The position numbers were made by a program, and so were the translations under genes. 64,000 bases of DNA from assembly GCF_027214005.1 (NCBI RefSeq), contig NZ_JAPWGY010000001.1, positions 496,001-560,000 on the forward strand, in the 5' to 3' direction. The DNA comes from Kiloniella laminariae. GTDB taxonomy: Bacteria; Pseudomonadota; Alphaproteobacteria; Kiloniellales; Kiloniellaceae. This document shows, piece by piece, positions 51,449 to 60,863 of the stretch (positions are counted from its first letter, which is position 1; each line of letters begins with the position of its first letter). The notes below the pieces were generated by a model. The model saw only the letters and a program-made list of their open reading frames with translations. It was not told the origin of the DNA and did not search any database.

Positions 51449-51913
51449 TCAGACACGCTCAGCTGATTTTTCCAGCAGGGTGGTCAGGGTTGTGTGTTCT
51501 TCCTCTGTGAGCGCAGCAGCAATTCTGGCGGCCGCGTCGCGGTAGAGGACTTCTTCGGCCCGCAGGTGGTTGCGCCCCAGTTCACTGAGGATAATGTGCT
51601 GGGCCCGGGCATCATATTGGCAGGCAAAGCGGACGATCAGTCCACGCCTTTCCAGCTTGGCAATCGCGGCACTGGCAGAGGCTTTCTGTACGCCGAGAAT
51701 CTGTACCAGATCCTGAAGGTGGTGGCCTCCGCTTTGACAATCATTGTCTTCCGCGGCAATATCCCCAGCGGCAATCTGTCCGCCGTCGAGGCGTTCGATA
51801 GCGCGCAGGTACTGGTATTCGCTATAGCTCAGATCACCGGGCTGCCGGGCACTGTCGGCCCAGAGCTGGCTCAGGCGGCGGTGCAGGTGATCCAGAGAAT
51901 GTGCCAATGCCAT
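51449..51913 (-). CDS. MarR-family transcriptional regulator
   Basis: 154 aa. Winged HTH (about 25-125) with LVQILGVQKASASAAIAKLERRGLIVRF and a DARAQHIILSELGR wing. A DIAAEDNDCQSGGHH insert precedes the recognition region. Leads the operon of methyltransferase, membrane protein, methyltransferase and VOC protein. Its start abuts a 15-bp tandem array. Confidence 0.9.
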   Translation of the reverse strand: MALAHSLDHLHRRLSQLWADSARQPGDLSYSEYQYLRAIERLDGGQIAAGDIAAEDNDCQSGGHHLQDLVQILGVQKASASAAIAKLERRGLIVRFACQYDARAQHIILSELGRNHLRAEEVLYRDAAARIAAALTEEEHTTLTTLLEKSAERV

Positions 51914-51973
51914 GGTTTATCCAATTAGGGTTTATCCAATTAGGGCTTGTCTACTTAGGGGGTGTCAAATTAG
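51914..51973. repeat. Four degenerate 15-bp tandem units against the marR start codon
   Basis: Two exact GGTTTATCCAATTAG units, then GGCTTGTCTACTTAG and GGGGTGTCAAATTAG. Read on the minus strand, the distal unit provides TTGACA. The array occupies the expected promoter/5' leader and could set spacing or operator number. Confidence 0.8.
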
Positions 51974-52144
51974 TCTGTCTGACGAACTATATGGCGGTGT
52001 CTTCCGAAAATGTCAAGAAGGGAGTGAGTTGGAAAATCACTGCGGGGAATGTTTGCTGGGCACAGTCAGGACAGAAAGCACCCGTTTGGGGTTGATGAAA
52101 ATTGCTACCTGTCAGGAAATACGTCCAGAGCCTGCTGGGGACCT

Positions 52145-52549
52145 CTAGCTGTGGGGCAGGTCAGATGTCAGCCTTTCACGAAGCCAGTTCAGCGCAACCT
52201 CCTGATTGGGAGAGATGTGATAGGTAATCGGCCAGTCAGGGTTGGTTTCGGCAAAGCCTTTGTACATTTTAAGGACGAGCTGATCAATTTCCCGGTGGGA
52301 AACCAGAACGCTGTACCCACCTGCGCGATAGGATAGAGACGTCCGTGTATCGTCGAGCACCCGGTGAAAATCATCGTAAGAAAAGTTGTTCATGCCGCCG
52401 CGGCTGATATCCCAAATCAGGTTTTTGGATTTCTTGCCAAGCCTCATCTGTTGATGGAGATCCAGCATGTCCTGTAAAGTCAGTTCTGCCATAACCTCAT
52501 AAATAATGAGATCAAGCTCCCTGACAGCACGGGCCTGTATCTTGTCCAT
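52145..52549 (-). CDS. STAS/SpoIIAA-like small protein
   Basis: 134 aa. Alternating beta-alpha pattern (LDLIIYEVMAELTLQDMLDLHQQM, KNLIWDISRGGMNNFSYDDF, GGYSVLVSHREIDQLVLKMYKGFAE) resembling single-domain STAS-like proteins of alphaproteobacteria that sit by sensor genes. No conserved phospho-Ser motif could be assigned. GAGGTAAGG RBS. It lies downstream of a GAF histidine kinase on the same strand (195-bp gap). Confidence 0.65.
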   Translation of the reverse strand: MDKIQARAVRELDLIIYEVMAELTLQDMLDLHQQMRLGKKSKNLIWDISRGGMNNFSYDDFHRVLDDTRTSLSYRAGGYSVLVSHREIDQLVLKMYKGFAETNPDWPITYHISPNQEVALNWLRERLTSDLPHS

Positions 52550-52744
52550 CCTTACCTCAAATTTAATGTTTATTTGACGAAAATATAAATGAAAGCTTGG
52601 GTCTTGAATATTGAGGGGTATTACGTAGGCGTCTGTTGTATCGGTTCAGCCAAGCCGCTTTATTTGGACAGCCCCGAAATATTGATTTTCAAGGTAATAA
52701 TATCAACTGACTGATTCAGGGAAGGTGTTGTTTCGAAACATGGT

Positions 52745-54157
52745 TTAACGTGGTTCGAGTGGTTTTACCGGCGCAAGAACCCGCTTGGCAGGGAAAATCA
52801 GGCGGACAGTTGTTCCTTTTTGTAATTGGCTGAAAAGCTCAACATTGCCGCCGTGCAGTTCCATCATCGATTTGACAATATGCAGGCCCAGCCCTGTGCC
52901 TTCGTGTTCTCTGGTCAGAATGTTTTTGGCCTGTTTGAACGGCTCAAGCACGCGGGGCAGGTCTTCCGGGCTGATGCCAATGCCTGTGTCTGCAACCTCG
53001 ATGACCATCTGATCGCGCGCTGTCAGATACCGCTTTAATGTTATTTTTCCCTGACGCGGCGTAAATTTAACGGCATTGCCGAGAAGATTGATCAAAATCT
53101 GTTTTATTCTGATTGGATCGGCATAAAGCAGGGGGAAGCGCACAGCTTCCCCGTTATCAGATCGGGCAGAGTTTCTCTGGCTTTCAGTGATATCCGAAAT
53201 CTCCAGCTGTTTTTCAACGGCACGTGCGGTGACCATTTTCATGCAGGAGGCAGACAGGGCCTGAATATCGCATTCTGTTTCGCGCAGCTCGATCTCGCCG
53301 GTTTCGAGTTTTGATACATCCAGTACATCGTTGATCACAGCCAGAAGGTGCTGACCTGCTGCCAGGATGTCGGCAGCATAATCCCGGTAACACTTTTTGC
53401 CGAGGGGGCCGAAGGCTTCGTTGTGGATCAATTCTGAAAAGCCGATGATCGAGTTCAAGGGGGTCCTGAGTTCATGGCTCATCGTGGCCAGAAAATCAGA
53501 TTTGGAACGGGAGGCAAAACGTTCCTGCTCGACGGCTTTTTCAAGTTCTTTTTCGATGGCAACACGAAATTCGAGCTGGCGGTAAAGATCATGACTTTCC
53601 CGTTCTGCGAGAAGCCGTTCTTCGCCACAAACCCCGGCAGCATTTGTTTGTTCGGCCAGTTCTTCTGTCTGGTGAATGATTTGCAAGTCCTTGTTCAGGC
53701 TGTCGCGAAAGCTTTCAATCAGCTGCTGCTGGAGGGGGGTATAGGTTCTGGCCCGGCGATCAAAAACAGAAAAGGTGCCAAAGGGTTTCCCGTCGGGCCA
53801 GTGTAATAAATGGCCATTGTAAGACATGACATCTGGAGCAGGGGCAGGAAGGTTTTTGGTCCAGAAGGGGTCTTTGCTGCTGTCATCAAGAATGAGGGAC
53901 TGGCCACTGTCGAAAACATGGCTGATGAATTCTTTGTACGGCTGCTGGACTTCTTCCCAAAGTGCGTTGGTGGTTGCGGATGTTTTATTCCGGATAATAT
54001 GAGGCTCAATCCCATCACGCTCTTCTGAAATCAGGCAGAAGGGAATTTGCAGGATTTCAGCGGTGACATCCACCATCTCTTGCCATTTGTGCTTTATCTG
54101 GGCGGGGATGGGGGCGCTTTTCCGGAAGGTGTCACTTTTAATATGATGATTTTCCAT
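52745..54157 (-). CDS. Cytosolic GAF histidine kinase
   Basis: 470 aa. GAF-like sensor (about 28-155), coiled coil (160-215), HisKA with H228 ([19 protein letters not shown]) and HATPase_c with N box (QILINLLGNAVKFTP), G1 (VADTGIGISPE) and G2 (GTGLGLHIVKSM). No TM helices. No receiver domain. No adjacent response regulator. Confidence 0.92.
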   Translation of the reverse strand: MENHHIKSDTFRKSAPIPAQIKHKWQEMVDVTAEILQIPFCLISEERDGIEPHIIRNKTSATTNALWEEVQQPYKEFISHVFDSGQSLILDDSSKDPFWTKNLPAPAPDVMSYNGHLLHWPDGKPFGTFSVFDRRARTYTPLQQQLIESFRDSLNKDLQIIHQTEELAEQTNAAGVCGEERLLAERESHDLYRQLEFRVAIEKELEKAVEQERFASRSKSDFLATMSHELRTPLNSIIGFSELIHNEAFGPLGKKCYRDYAADILAAGQHLLAVINDVLDVSKLETGEIELRETECDIQALSASCMKMVTARAVEKQLEISDITESQRNSARSDNGEAVRFPLLYADPIRIKQILINLLGNAVKFTPRQGKITLKRYLTARDQMVIEVADTGIGISPEDLPRVLEPFKQAKNILTREHEGTGLGLHIVKSMMELHGGNVELFSQLQKGTTVRLIFPAKRVLAPVKPLEPR

Positions 54158-54347
54158 AAACCAGCTATCTGCTTCCTGAAAGAGGGGTCTGTCTTATACC
54201 GGTCTGACGGCAGTGTAGCGTGATTTCCTTACTTTTTGAAGGTAAAACTAGATAATATGCTCCCAAGGGTTGTGTTTTTTGAGCAATTACAAGGTTGCTT
54301 TCTCTTTAAAACTCTCGCCTGGGTTTCTGAGACGTCTGGTGTAAGAG

Positions 54348-55181
54348 TTATTCAGCCACGCAAGGCCTGTTTTCCCAGGCACCAAGGTGTTGCTCCAGAA
54401 CCTTGTTATAATAGCCTTCTTCTTTAAGCTCGGCCATTGCCTGCTGGAGATCAGCGATAAGAGAAGGATCGCTGTTATGGCTCATGGTGGCCCAGAGAAC
54501 ATCCGTAAAATTTTCAATTGCAAACAGCGTTTCAAGCTGGTCGCCATCAAAGCCGGCTTTACAGACCGTCGTCCGCGCGAGAAAGCTGGTCAGGGGGATG
54601 ATGTCTATACGGTCATGGTACAGCATTTTGATGCCCTGATCAAAATGGGTGAAGGTCGTGTAATCATAGTCCAGTTTGAAGCCGTGCTGCTCAAGCAAGG
54701 CTTCATCCGCACTGCCGCGTTGTACCCCGACGACAAGAGAACTGTCGCGCAATTCTGACAGGTCTTTCGGGTGGGTTACTGTTTTGCCCCTGAGGCTGAA
54801 AAAAAATCTCTGATAGGGTGATACTGTCTCGATCCACTGATAGCTGTCTTCCCGTTCCTGCGTGCGTAAAACCGAAAAGAACAGGGTGTTGGGGGTCTCT
54901 TTGGCAACAAGCAGGGCCCTTTTCCAGGGAAGGAACTCGACTGGTTCGACCTGGAGGGGGTGCCTGCTTCTGATTTTCGTTATCGTCGCGTTGATATATT
55001 CAATGACATACCCCGCTGGTTCTCCATTTTCGAGATACTGCAAAGGAGCAAAACTGTCCGTGACGATATGTAATGTCGGGGGCTCGGCAGCTTTTGCTGG
55101 AGAAGGCAGGAATGAGCCGGTTAAAATAATACTGAATAAAAGCGGCAGCAGGGTCTGAAGAGCCGAAAATCTTGACGTCAT
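54348..55181 (-). CDS. Periplasmic solute-binding protein, SBP_bac_3 type
   Basis: 277 aa from ATG 55181, which opens a signal peptide (LQTLLPLLFSIILTG to PAKA). Mature part: LHIVTDSFAPLQYLENGEPAGYVIEYINAT, FFSVLRTQERE, LVVGVQRGSADEALL and EGYYNKVLEQHLG, the family-3 amino-acid-binding fold. There are no permease or ATPase genes next to it. It stands between two histidine kinase genes and might feed a sensor rather than a transporter (inference). Confidence 0.87.
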   Translation of the reverse strand: MTSRFSALQTLLPLLFSIILTGSFLPSPAKAAEPPTLHIVTDSFAPLQYLENGEPAGYVIEYINATITKIRSRHPLQVEPVEFLPWKRALLVAKETPNTLFFSVLRTQEREDSYQWIETVSPYQRFFFSLRGKTVTHPKDLSELRDSSLVVGVQRGSADEALLEQHGFKLDYDYTTFTHFDQGIKMLYHDRIDIIPLTSFLARTTVCKAGFDGDQLETLFAIENFTDVLWATMSHNSDPSLIADLQQAMAELKEEGYYNKVLEQHLGAWENRPCVAE

Positions 55182-55376
55182 ATTCTTTGCTCTGTCGCTG
55201 ATGGTTTTTTGTTGTGAACAGGCCGGTCGTCCTGATTTCAGGAATATTCCAGGCCAGAATGGAAAAGGTGTGAAGTTCTGTTTAGGCAATGGCTTCTTAT
55301 CGGGATCAACAGTGTAATATGAGTGCTTTATTGTTCAACTTTATTTGTTTTTTCTTCAAAGATAAAGATAACCGGA

Positions 55377-56606
55377 TCAGGCTTTGGTGTTCCACCAGTT
55401 GACAGTTTCCTCGGTGGTTTCTATCAGGGCGGGCAAGAGCTCTCTGATGCCGTCAAAGTCATCACTGCAGGCTTCCATAAGAGCAGCTTGCTGGGTCAGG
55501 CGAGGGGCAAGTAAAGAACCTGCAATTCCCTTGATACTGTGGGCTGCCAGTTTTATTTCTTTGCTATCCCCCTTTTCCAGTCCCTTGTTGATCCCCTCGA
55601 TGTGTTTTTTAACCGCATCCGGGGTTTCATGGATGAGATCGGAGACAACCTTTTGTCCTAATAAACGGGAAAATTCGGCAAACTGTTCCTCATTGCCTAT
55701 CGGACAATTCCGGATCTGGCTCTGTGTCTTTGTGGGGGGCTGTTTTTTTTCGGGATGAGAAAGTGGCATCTTCACGACTTCAGCCGTTTTTAGGCCATGA
55801 CGCTGATTTTCAGAACCTTCCTCGACCTCCTGAATTTGTGCCTTGTGGGACAGGTTTCTGCTGGCCTGGTCAGGTTTGTGGGCAGCTGCTGTTACAGAAG
55901 AAGACACATTTTTTGCGATGGTTGCTTTGAGCTGCTCTTCTGTGAAGGGTTTGGTCATAATATCATCCATGCCTGCCAGACGGAACACTTCGTGCCGGCT
56001 GGTAAAGGCTTCAGCTGTGAGGCCAATGATCGGCAGATGTTTGCCACGCTTTGACTCTCGGATGGTTTTGGTTGCCTCCAGCCCGTCCATTTCAGGCATG
56101 TGAACATCCATTAAAACCAGATCTATTTCATAACGGGCAACGGCTTCGACTGCTTCACGACCATTGCCGGCATCAATCACCCTGTGGCCAAATTTTTCCA
56201 GGAAAGCCCGGGCGATAGTGGCGTTGATATCGTTATCTTCTGCAAGCAGAATGGTCAGGGGCGGAACGGACGGAAGCGGCCCGGTTTGGACTTGTGAACG
56301 GAACTCTTTAATTTCTTCTACAGAGGCTTCAATCAGGGGCAGTTCGACAGTAAAACAGCTGCCTTGGTCCGGCTTGCTGCTGGCGGTAATGTTTCCCCCC
56401 ATCAGGCGGACGAGATTCTTGATGATGGAAAGTCCCAGGCCAGTACCCCCAAACTTGCGGGCGATGCTGGTATCTGCCTGGACAAACGGGTCAAATATCA
56501 GGGGTAAACGTTCCGGAGCGATTCCGATGCCTGAATCTACGACTGTCAGGCTGTAGCAGGGCAGATCTGACCTGAGTCCGTTCTGTTTCTTTGTGCGGCG
56601 GATCAT
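55377..56606 (-). pseudogene. Hybrid histidine kinase, C-terminal part after a frameshift (ATPase end, receiver, Hpt)
   Basis: 409-codon frame. It begins with the second half of a HATPase_c domain (G1 [12 protein letters not shown]2 GGTGLGLSIIK) that is missing from the preceding frame. A receiver domain follows (about 115-235, acidic LLAEDND, phospho-acceptor D167 in LMDVHMPEMDG, K219). An Hpt domain ends it, with H356 in LAAHSIKGIAG. It overlaps 56491-58479 in another frame, so the two parts together make one complete hybrid kinase broken by a single-base shift at about 56500-56615. Sequencing error, phase variation or true decay cannot be told apart here. Confidence 0.85.
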
Positions 56607-58479
56607 GTCTTTTGACTGTGAGGGTGATGCTTCCTTCCCGGGTGAATTTGAAAGCGTTGCTCAGAAGGTTGTTCAGTATCTGGACCAGACGGGTACGGTC
56701 TCCGCGAAGGTAGGATATTTCCGGGCAGGTGTTTTCCAGTTCCAAAGATATGTTCTTGCTTGTCGCCAGGGCCTGGAAGGAAACAAGGGTTGATGTCAGC
56801 ATCTCCTGAAAATCAAAACAACGGTGTTCGAGCTCGACGGATCCACTTTCAATTTTACTCATATCCAGTACGTCATTGATGATTGAATGCAGGCTCTGGC
56901 TTGAGGACAGGAGAGTGTTCAGCTTACCTGCCTGATCGGGGTTAAGTTCTGTGCTTTTCAGTAATTGGGCCATCCCGATGACGCCGTTGAGCGGTGTCCG
57001 GATTTCGTGACTCATTGTGGCAAGGAAGTCGGTTTTGGCGGAATTGGCAGCTTCAGCTTCTTCCTTGGCCTTCTGTAAGGCAGCAGTTCGTTCGGAGACA
57101 GTTTTTTCCAGTCCCTTGTTGATCTGGTCAACCTGAGCCATGGCTTGTTCAAGGCGCAGCTCAACCTCTTTCAGTTCTGTGATATCCTGGATCAGGCCTG
57201 CGATATACACCGGGGAGTTGTCGGCATTGCAGGAAAGGTCCGCGTGGCTGACCAGATAGCGGACGGTGCCATCCCTGTGCAGTACCCGATAAGAGCTGGA
57301 AAAGGATTGCCCGGCAGCAATTCTGCTATCCTGGTACTTGATAACGCGTTGTTTGTCATCGGGGTGCAAGCAACTTTTGAACGCCTCGTAGCTCGGTTCG
57401 GTGTCAGGCGGCAAACCGTATATTTCATAGAGCGTATCAGACCACTCTTCGGTATTTTCCTTGAGGTCGAGGAACCAGTGTCCGACCCTGGCAATCCTCT
57501 GGATCCGCAAATGGTTTTGATTGTTTCTGTCAAGTCTCTGGGCTATTTCCCGACGCGATTTCACTTCATCGCGAAGTTCTTTGAGAGCCTCTTCAATTCT
57601 GGAAATCATGGCATTGAAAGAGGTGCCGAGTATGCCGATTTCATCATTTGAGGTTACCGGCATTCGCTCATGCAGGTTACCCTTTTGTGTCTGATTGCTG
57701 ATCCGTGAGAGAAGAAGAATGGGGGTAATCAGTTTTCTGTTCAGATAAAGGTATGAAAAAACAGAAAAAAGTATCGTAAGAATGACGAGGAAAATTACAG
57801 TGTATTGTAACTGCTGGCCCTGCTCTCTGGTTGCGGCAATCTCGTTTCTGGTCCGTTTGTTCAGTTCTTTGATAAAGCTGTTGACTGCCCAGACGATCCG
57901 GCTTTTGCTGAGGTGATAATTATCGTCATGTAACAAATTTAAGGCACGTTCCCGGTCTGGGGGACCGCGACGGGTGAATTTTCCCGTCCCGTCACGAAAG
58001 AGCCCCTTCATGGCGGCAAATGCTGCACGCTCTGTTTCTGCCAGTTGGTCAGAATTGTCTTTGGCCAGCTGTAGATATTGCAACTCGATCTCACTGAGAC
58101 GAGTCTCTTTGATCAAATCAAGCAGGGGGACAGCTGTGCCACTTTCGAACTGGTTGTTCTCGGCAAGGATTACAAATTCCCAGTAGACATCCTGATAGTT
58201 GTCCGAGCGTGGAGCTTTCCCATTCCGTATTGCAAGGATCTGTTCAAAATATTCTTCATACCTTGTTTCACCGGTAACAGTATAGGAGCGGGCCATGCGG
58301 GTGAGATCATCCGAGCTTTTGCGCAGGTGTTCTGCAAGCAAGATGGCTTCGGTACGATTTATCTCGAGCTGGCTTTGTTTGCTGCTGTTGTCCTCCAGCA
58401 AGAGCATAATAAAGGTTATCGCACCGAGCAGGGTGAAAAGCGTGGCAAAGATCAGAAGTATACGCGCTTTGATCGACAT
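56491..58479 (-). pseudogene. Hybrid histidine kinase, N-terminal part before a frameshift
   Basis: About 662 codons from ATG 58479. TM helix (about 7-28), a periplasmic helical sensor region, TM helix (226-245), HAMP (247-300), PAS (about 330-437) and coiled coil. HisKA follows with H491 ([20 protein letters not shown]) and the HATPase N box ([16 protein letters not shown]). After ITLTVKRHD the frame runs into an unrelated tail and stops, while G1/G2, receiver and Hpt continue in the adjacent frame (55377-56606). If the shift is real the kinase lacks half of its ATP-binding domain. Confidence 0.85.
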
Positions 58480-58573
58480 GGTTCCCACAGGAATGATTCA
58501 GGCCAAGTATAAAAGTCTGGCCCTTAATGGCGCGTTAATACGAAACTCTTGCCTGGATACCATCCTGAGGTTG

Positions 58574-60763
58574 CTAATCAGCTGATGACAGGGCTGGTTT
58601 TGCCAGAGTATCATTAAGAGGCGCGGGAACAGGCTGATGGATTTCTGCGGCCATGACCTGATTGATCACCTGCAAAAGCTTCAGATGGTCGATTGGCTTT
58701 GCGACAAAAGCATTCATTCCCGCCTCAAGGTATTCGACGACATGATCCTCCATGGCATCAGCTGTCAGTGCGACAATGGGAATATGGGACATTTCGTGGT
58801 CAAGTTTGCGAATAGCGCGGGTTGCTTCAGGACCGCTCATGACCGGCATCCGGACATCCATCAGGATCAGCTCGGGGCAGAGTTCAAATGTTGCAGTGGT
58901 ATCCGCCTGTTCTTCCGGTCTGCTTCTCGGATGGTTTCGTTCTGCTGAATTCAGTCCTGCAAAGCTGCTAATCAGTTCAACAGCTTCCTGACCGTCATTT
59001 GCCAAAGTTATGCTGTGACCATATTTTTCCATGATGGAAGAGATAATTCTTTGATTCAGGCGGTTGTCATCGACCACCAGAATACGCAAGGGGCGGCGGG
59101 TTTGATAAGCGGTGGCAGGAGCCGGATTTATCTTTGCCAGAGGTGATGTTACAGGCGCCAGGGGCAGCTTCACGGTGAAAGTGGAACCTTCACCTACTGT
59201 GCTTTCCACGGTAATGGAACCTCCCATATGTTCGGCAAGGCGATGGGAAATTGCCAGCCCGAGGCCGGTTCCTTCATACTGGCGGGAGATTGAGGCATCG
59301 GCCTGGGTGAATTCATTAAAGAGTTCAGGTAAAATGTGAACCGGTATTCCAATCCCGCTATCACTGACCCGGAGCATCAGCCAGATTGGATCGGGGCCAT
59401 CTTTCGTCGATTTGTCTTCGGTCTGGTTTATGGTCTGTTTCTTGTTTTGTTCCTGCGCCTCGACCGGGTGGGGCGAAGAGCCACGGGTGATTTCCAGTTC
59501 AATGCCACCCTGATGCGTAAACTTGACGGCATTGCCCAGCAGGTTGATCAGGATCTGGCGCAGGCGCGTGGGATCACCATGCAGACCTTCGGGGACGTCC
59601 GGCGCGATATTCAGTTCAAGCGAAAGGTTTTTCTCTGCTGCCCGAGCCTCAATGATTTCAAGAGTTTTCCTGATCTCCGGACGAAACTCAAAATCGATCT
59701 GTTCAAGTTCGAACTTGCCGGCCTCGATTTTGGAAAGATCAAGAATATCGTTGATAATCACGAGCAAAGACTGTGTCGCTTCTTTTATCTTTTCTACCTT
59801 CTCCTGATTTTCCGGTACGAGATGATTTTCAAGCAGGAGATCAGCCAGGCCCATGACTGCTGTCATCGGAGTGCGGATTTCATGGCTCATTGAGGCCAGA
59901 AATTCCTGTTTGGCACGGTTTGCCGCCTGGGCCGCGAGAAACTGTTTCTCAAGCTCTGCGGTGCGTTCGGCAATACGCTCTTCCAGGGTTTCCGCCGATT
60001 TTCGCAAGGCATCTTCTGCCCGGTCCCGTTCGGTTCCACGTGTGGCTATACAGTCCAGCAAACGGTTGCCAGACTGAGCCAGGACATAGAGTTCATCTCC
60101 TTCGTTTCGAAGGGGAACTTTCAGGCGGGTTTCTTTCGGCTTGTCTGGATCGGCATTGGCCAGGGCTGTGGAGATGCCGAGTAAGGGGCGAACCAGCAGG
60201 TGGTAGTAGACCAGGGAAAGAATGGCGGCGACCAGCAGGCTCTGGATCAGCTGGAAAGCCATTTCTGCAAAAGCCCGGTTCAGGAAAGTTCCAGCGATTT
60301 CGGCCGGGTTTGCGATAACCTGGAGATAGCCGGCCTTAACCTCGGGATCGTCAAGCGTACGTAGCTCGATTTCAAAGTGATGTAAGCCACCAAACATCTG
60401 TTGAATCAGCCAGTTCTTTTTTCCGGGAACTTCTTTGATCTGGCTGGACAGAACATTGTATCGGTCATCCAGAATAGTGACATCTATGATGGTGTTGTAC
60501 TCAAGTAATCCCTGGGCGACTTCGCCTGCAAGGTCGGCATTCAGATTGTAGGCCGCACGGGCAGCAGTTTGACCATTTGTCTGGATCACCTGCTGAATTG
60601 TTGATCGGAAAAACCTCTTGCTCCCAAGCAGGTCGAGATAATTTGCCAACAGGCTCATGGCCAGCCCAACAGCAAGGGAGACGAGGACAACGTGAGTTGC
60701 CAGCCTGTGGGCCAGTTGTTTTTCTGCTGTCTGGTGAGAAGGGCTATGGCGCTGAAAGAGCAT
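58574..60763 (-). CDS. Membrane hybrid histidine kinase with receiver domain
   Basis: 729 aa. TM helix (22-44), periplasmic sensor domain (about 46-165), TM (168-190), a HAMP-like linker and coiled coil to 285. HisKA with H294 ([20 protein letters not shown]) and HATPase_c (N box LINLLGNAVKFTH, G1 VSDSGIGIPV, G2 GTGLGLAISHRLA) with a charged insertion between them (about 430-458). The C-terminal receiver has ILVVDDN and D636 in LMDVRMP. It is an intact paralogue-like neighbour of the frameshifted kinase. No Hpt of its own. Confidence 0.93.
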   Translation of the reverse strand: MLFQRHSPSHQTAEKQLAHRLATHVVLVSLAVGLAMSLLANYLDLLGSKRFFRSTIQQVIQTNGQTAARAAYNLNADLAGEVAQGLLEYNTIIDVTILDDRYNVLSSQIKEVPGKKNWLIQQMFGGLHHFEIELRTLDDPEVKAGYLQVIANPAEIAGTFLNRAFAEMAFQLIQSLLVAAILSLVYYHLLVRPLLGISTALANADPDKPKETRLKVPLRNEGDELYVLAQSGNRLLDCIATRGTERDRAEDALRKSAETLEERIAERTAELEKQFLAAQAANRAKQEFLASMSHEIRTPMTAVMGLADLLLENHLVPENQEKVEKIKEATQSLLVIINDILDLSKIEAGKFELEQIDFEFRPEIRKTLEIIEARAAEKNLSLELNIAPDVPEGLHGDPTRLRQILINLLGNAVKFTHQGGIELEITRGSSPHPVEAQEQNKKQTINQTEDKSTKDGPDPIWLMLRVSDSGIGIPVHILPELFNEFTQADASISRQYEGTGLGLAISHRLAEHMGGSITVESTVGEGSTFTVKLPLAPVTSPLAKINPAPATAYQTRRPLRILVVDDNRLNQRIISSIMEKYGHSITLANDGQEAVELISSFAGLNSAERNHPRSRPEEQADTTATFELCPELILMDVRMPVMSGPEATRAIRKLDHEMSHIPIVALTADAMEDHVVEYLEAGMNAFVAKPIDHLKLLQVINQVMAAEIHQPVPAPLNDTLAKPALSSAD

Positions 60764-60863
60764 ACTTTATTTGGACTTTCTATCTCTTGAATTCTTCACG
60801 ACAAGTGACCAATGGATACAGCAGGTATGTTTCCTGATATCGGCTGGAAAAAAGCAGGTTATT

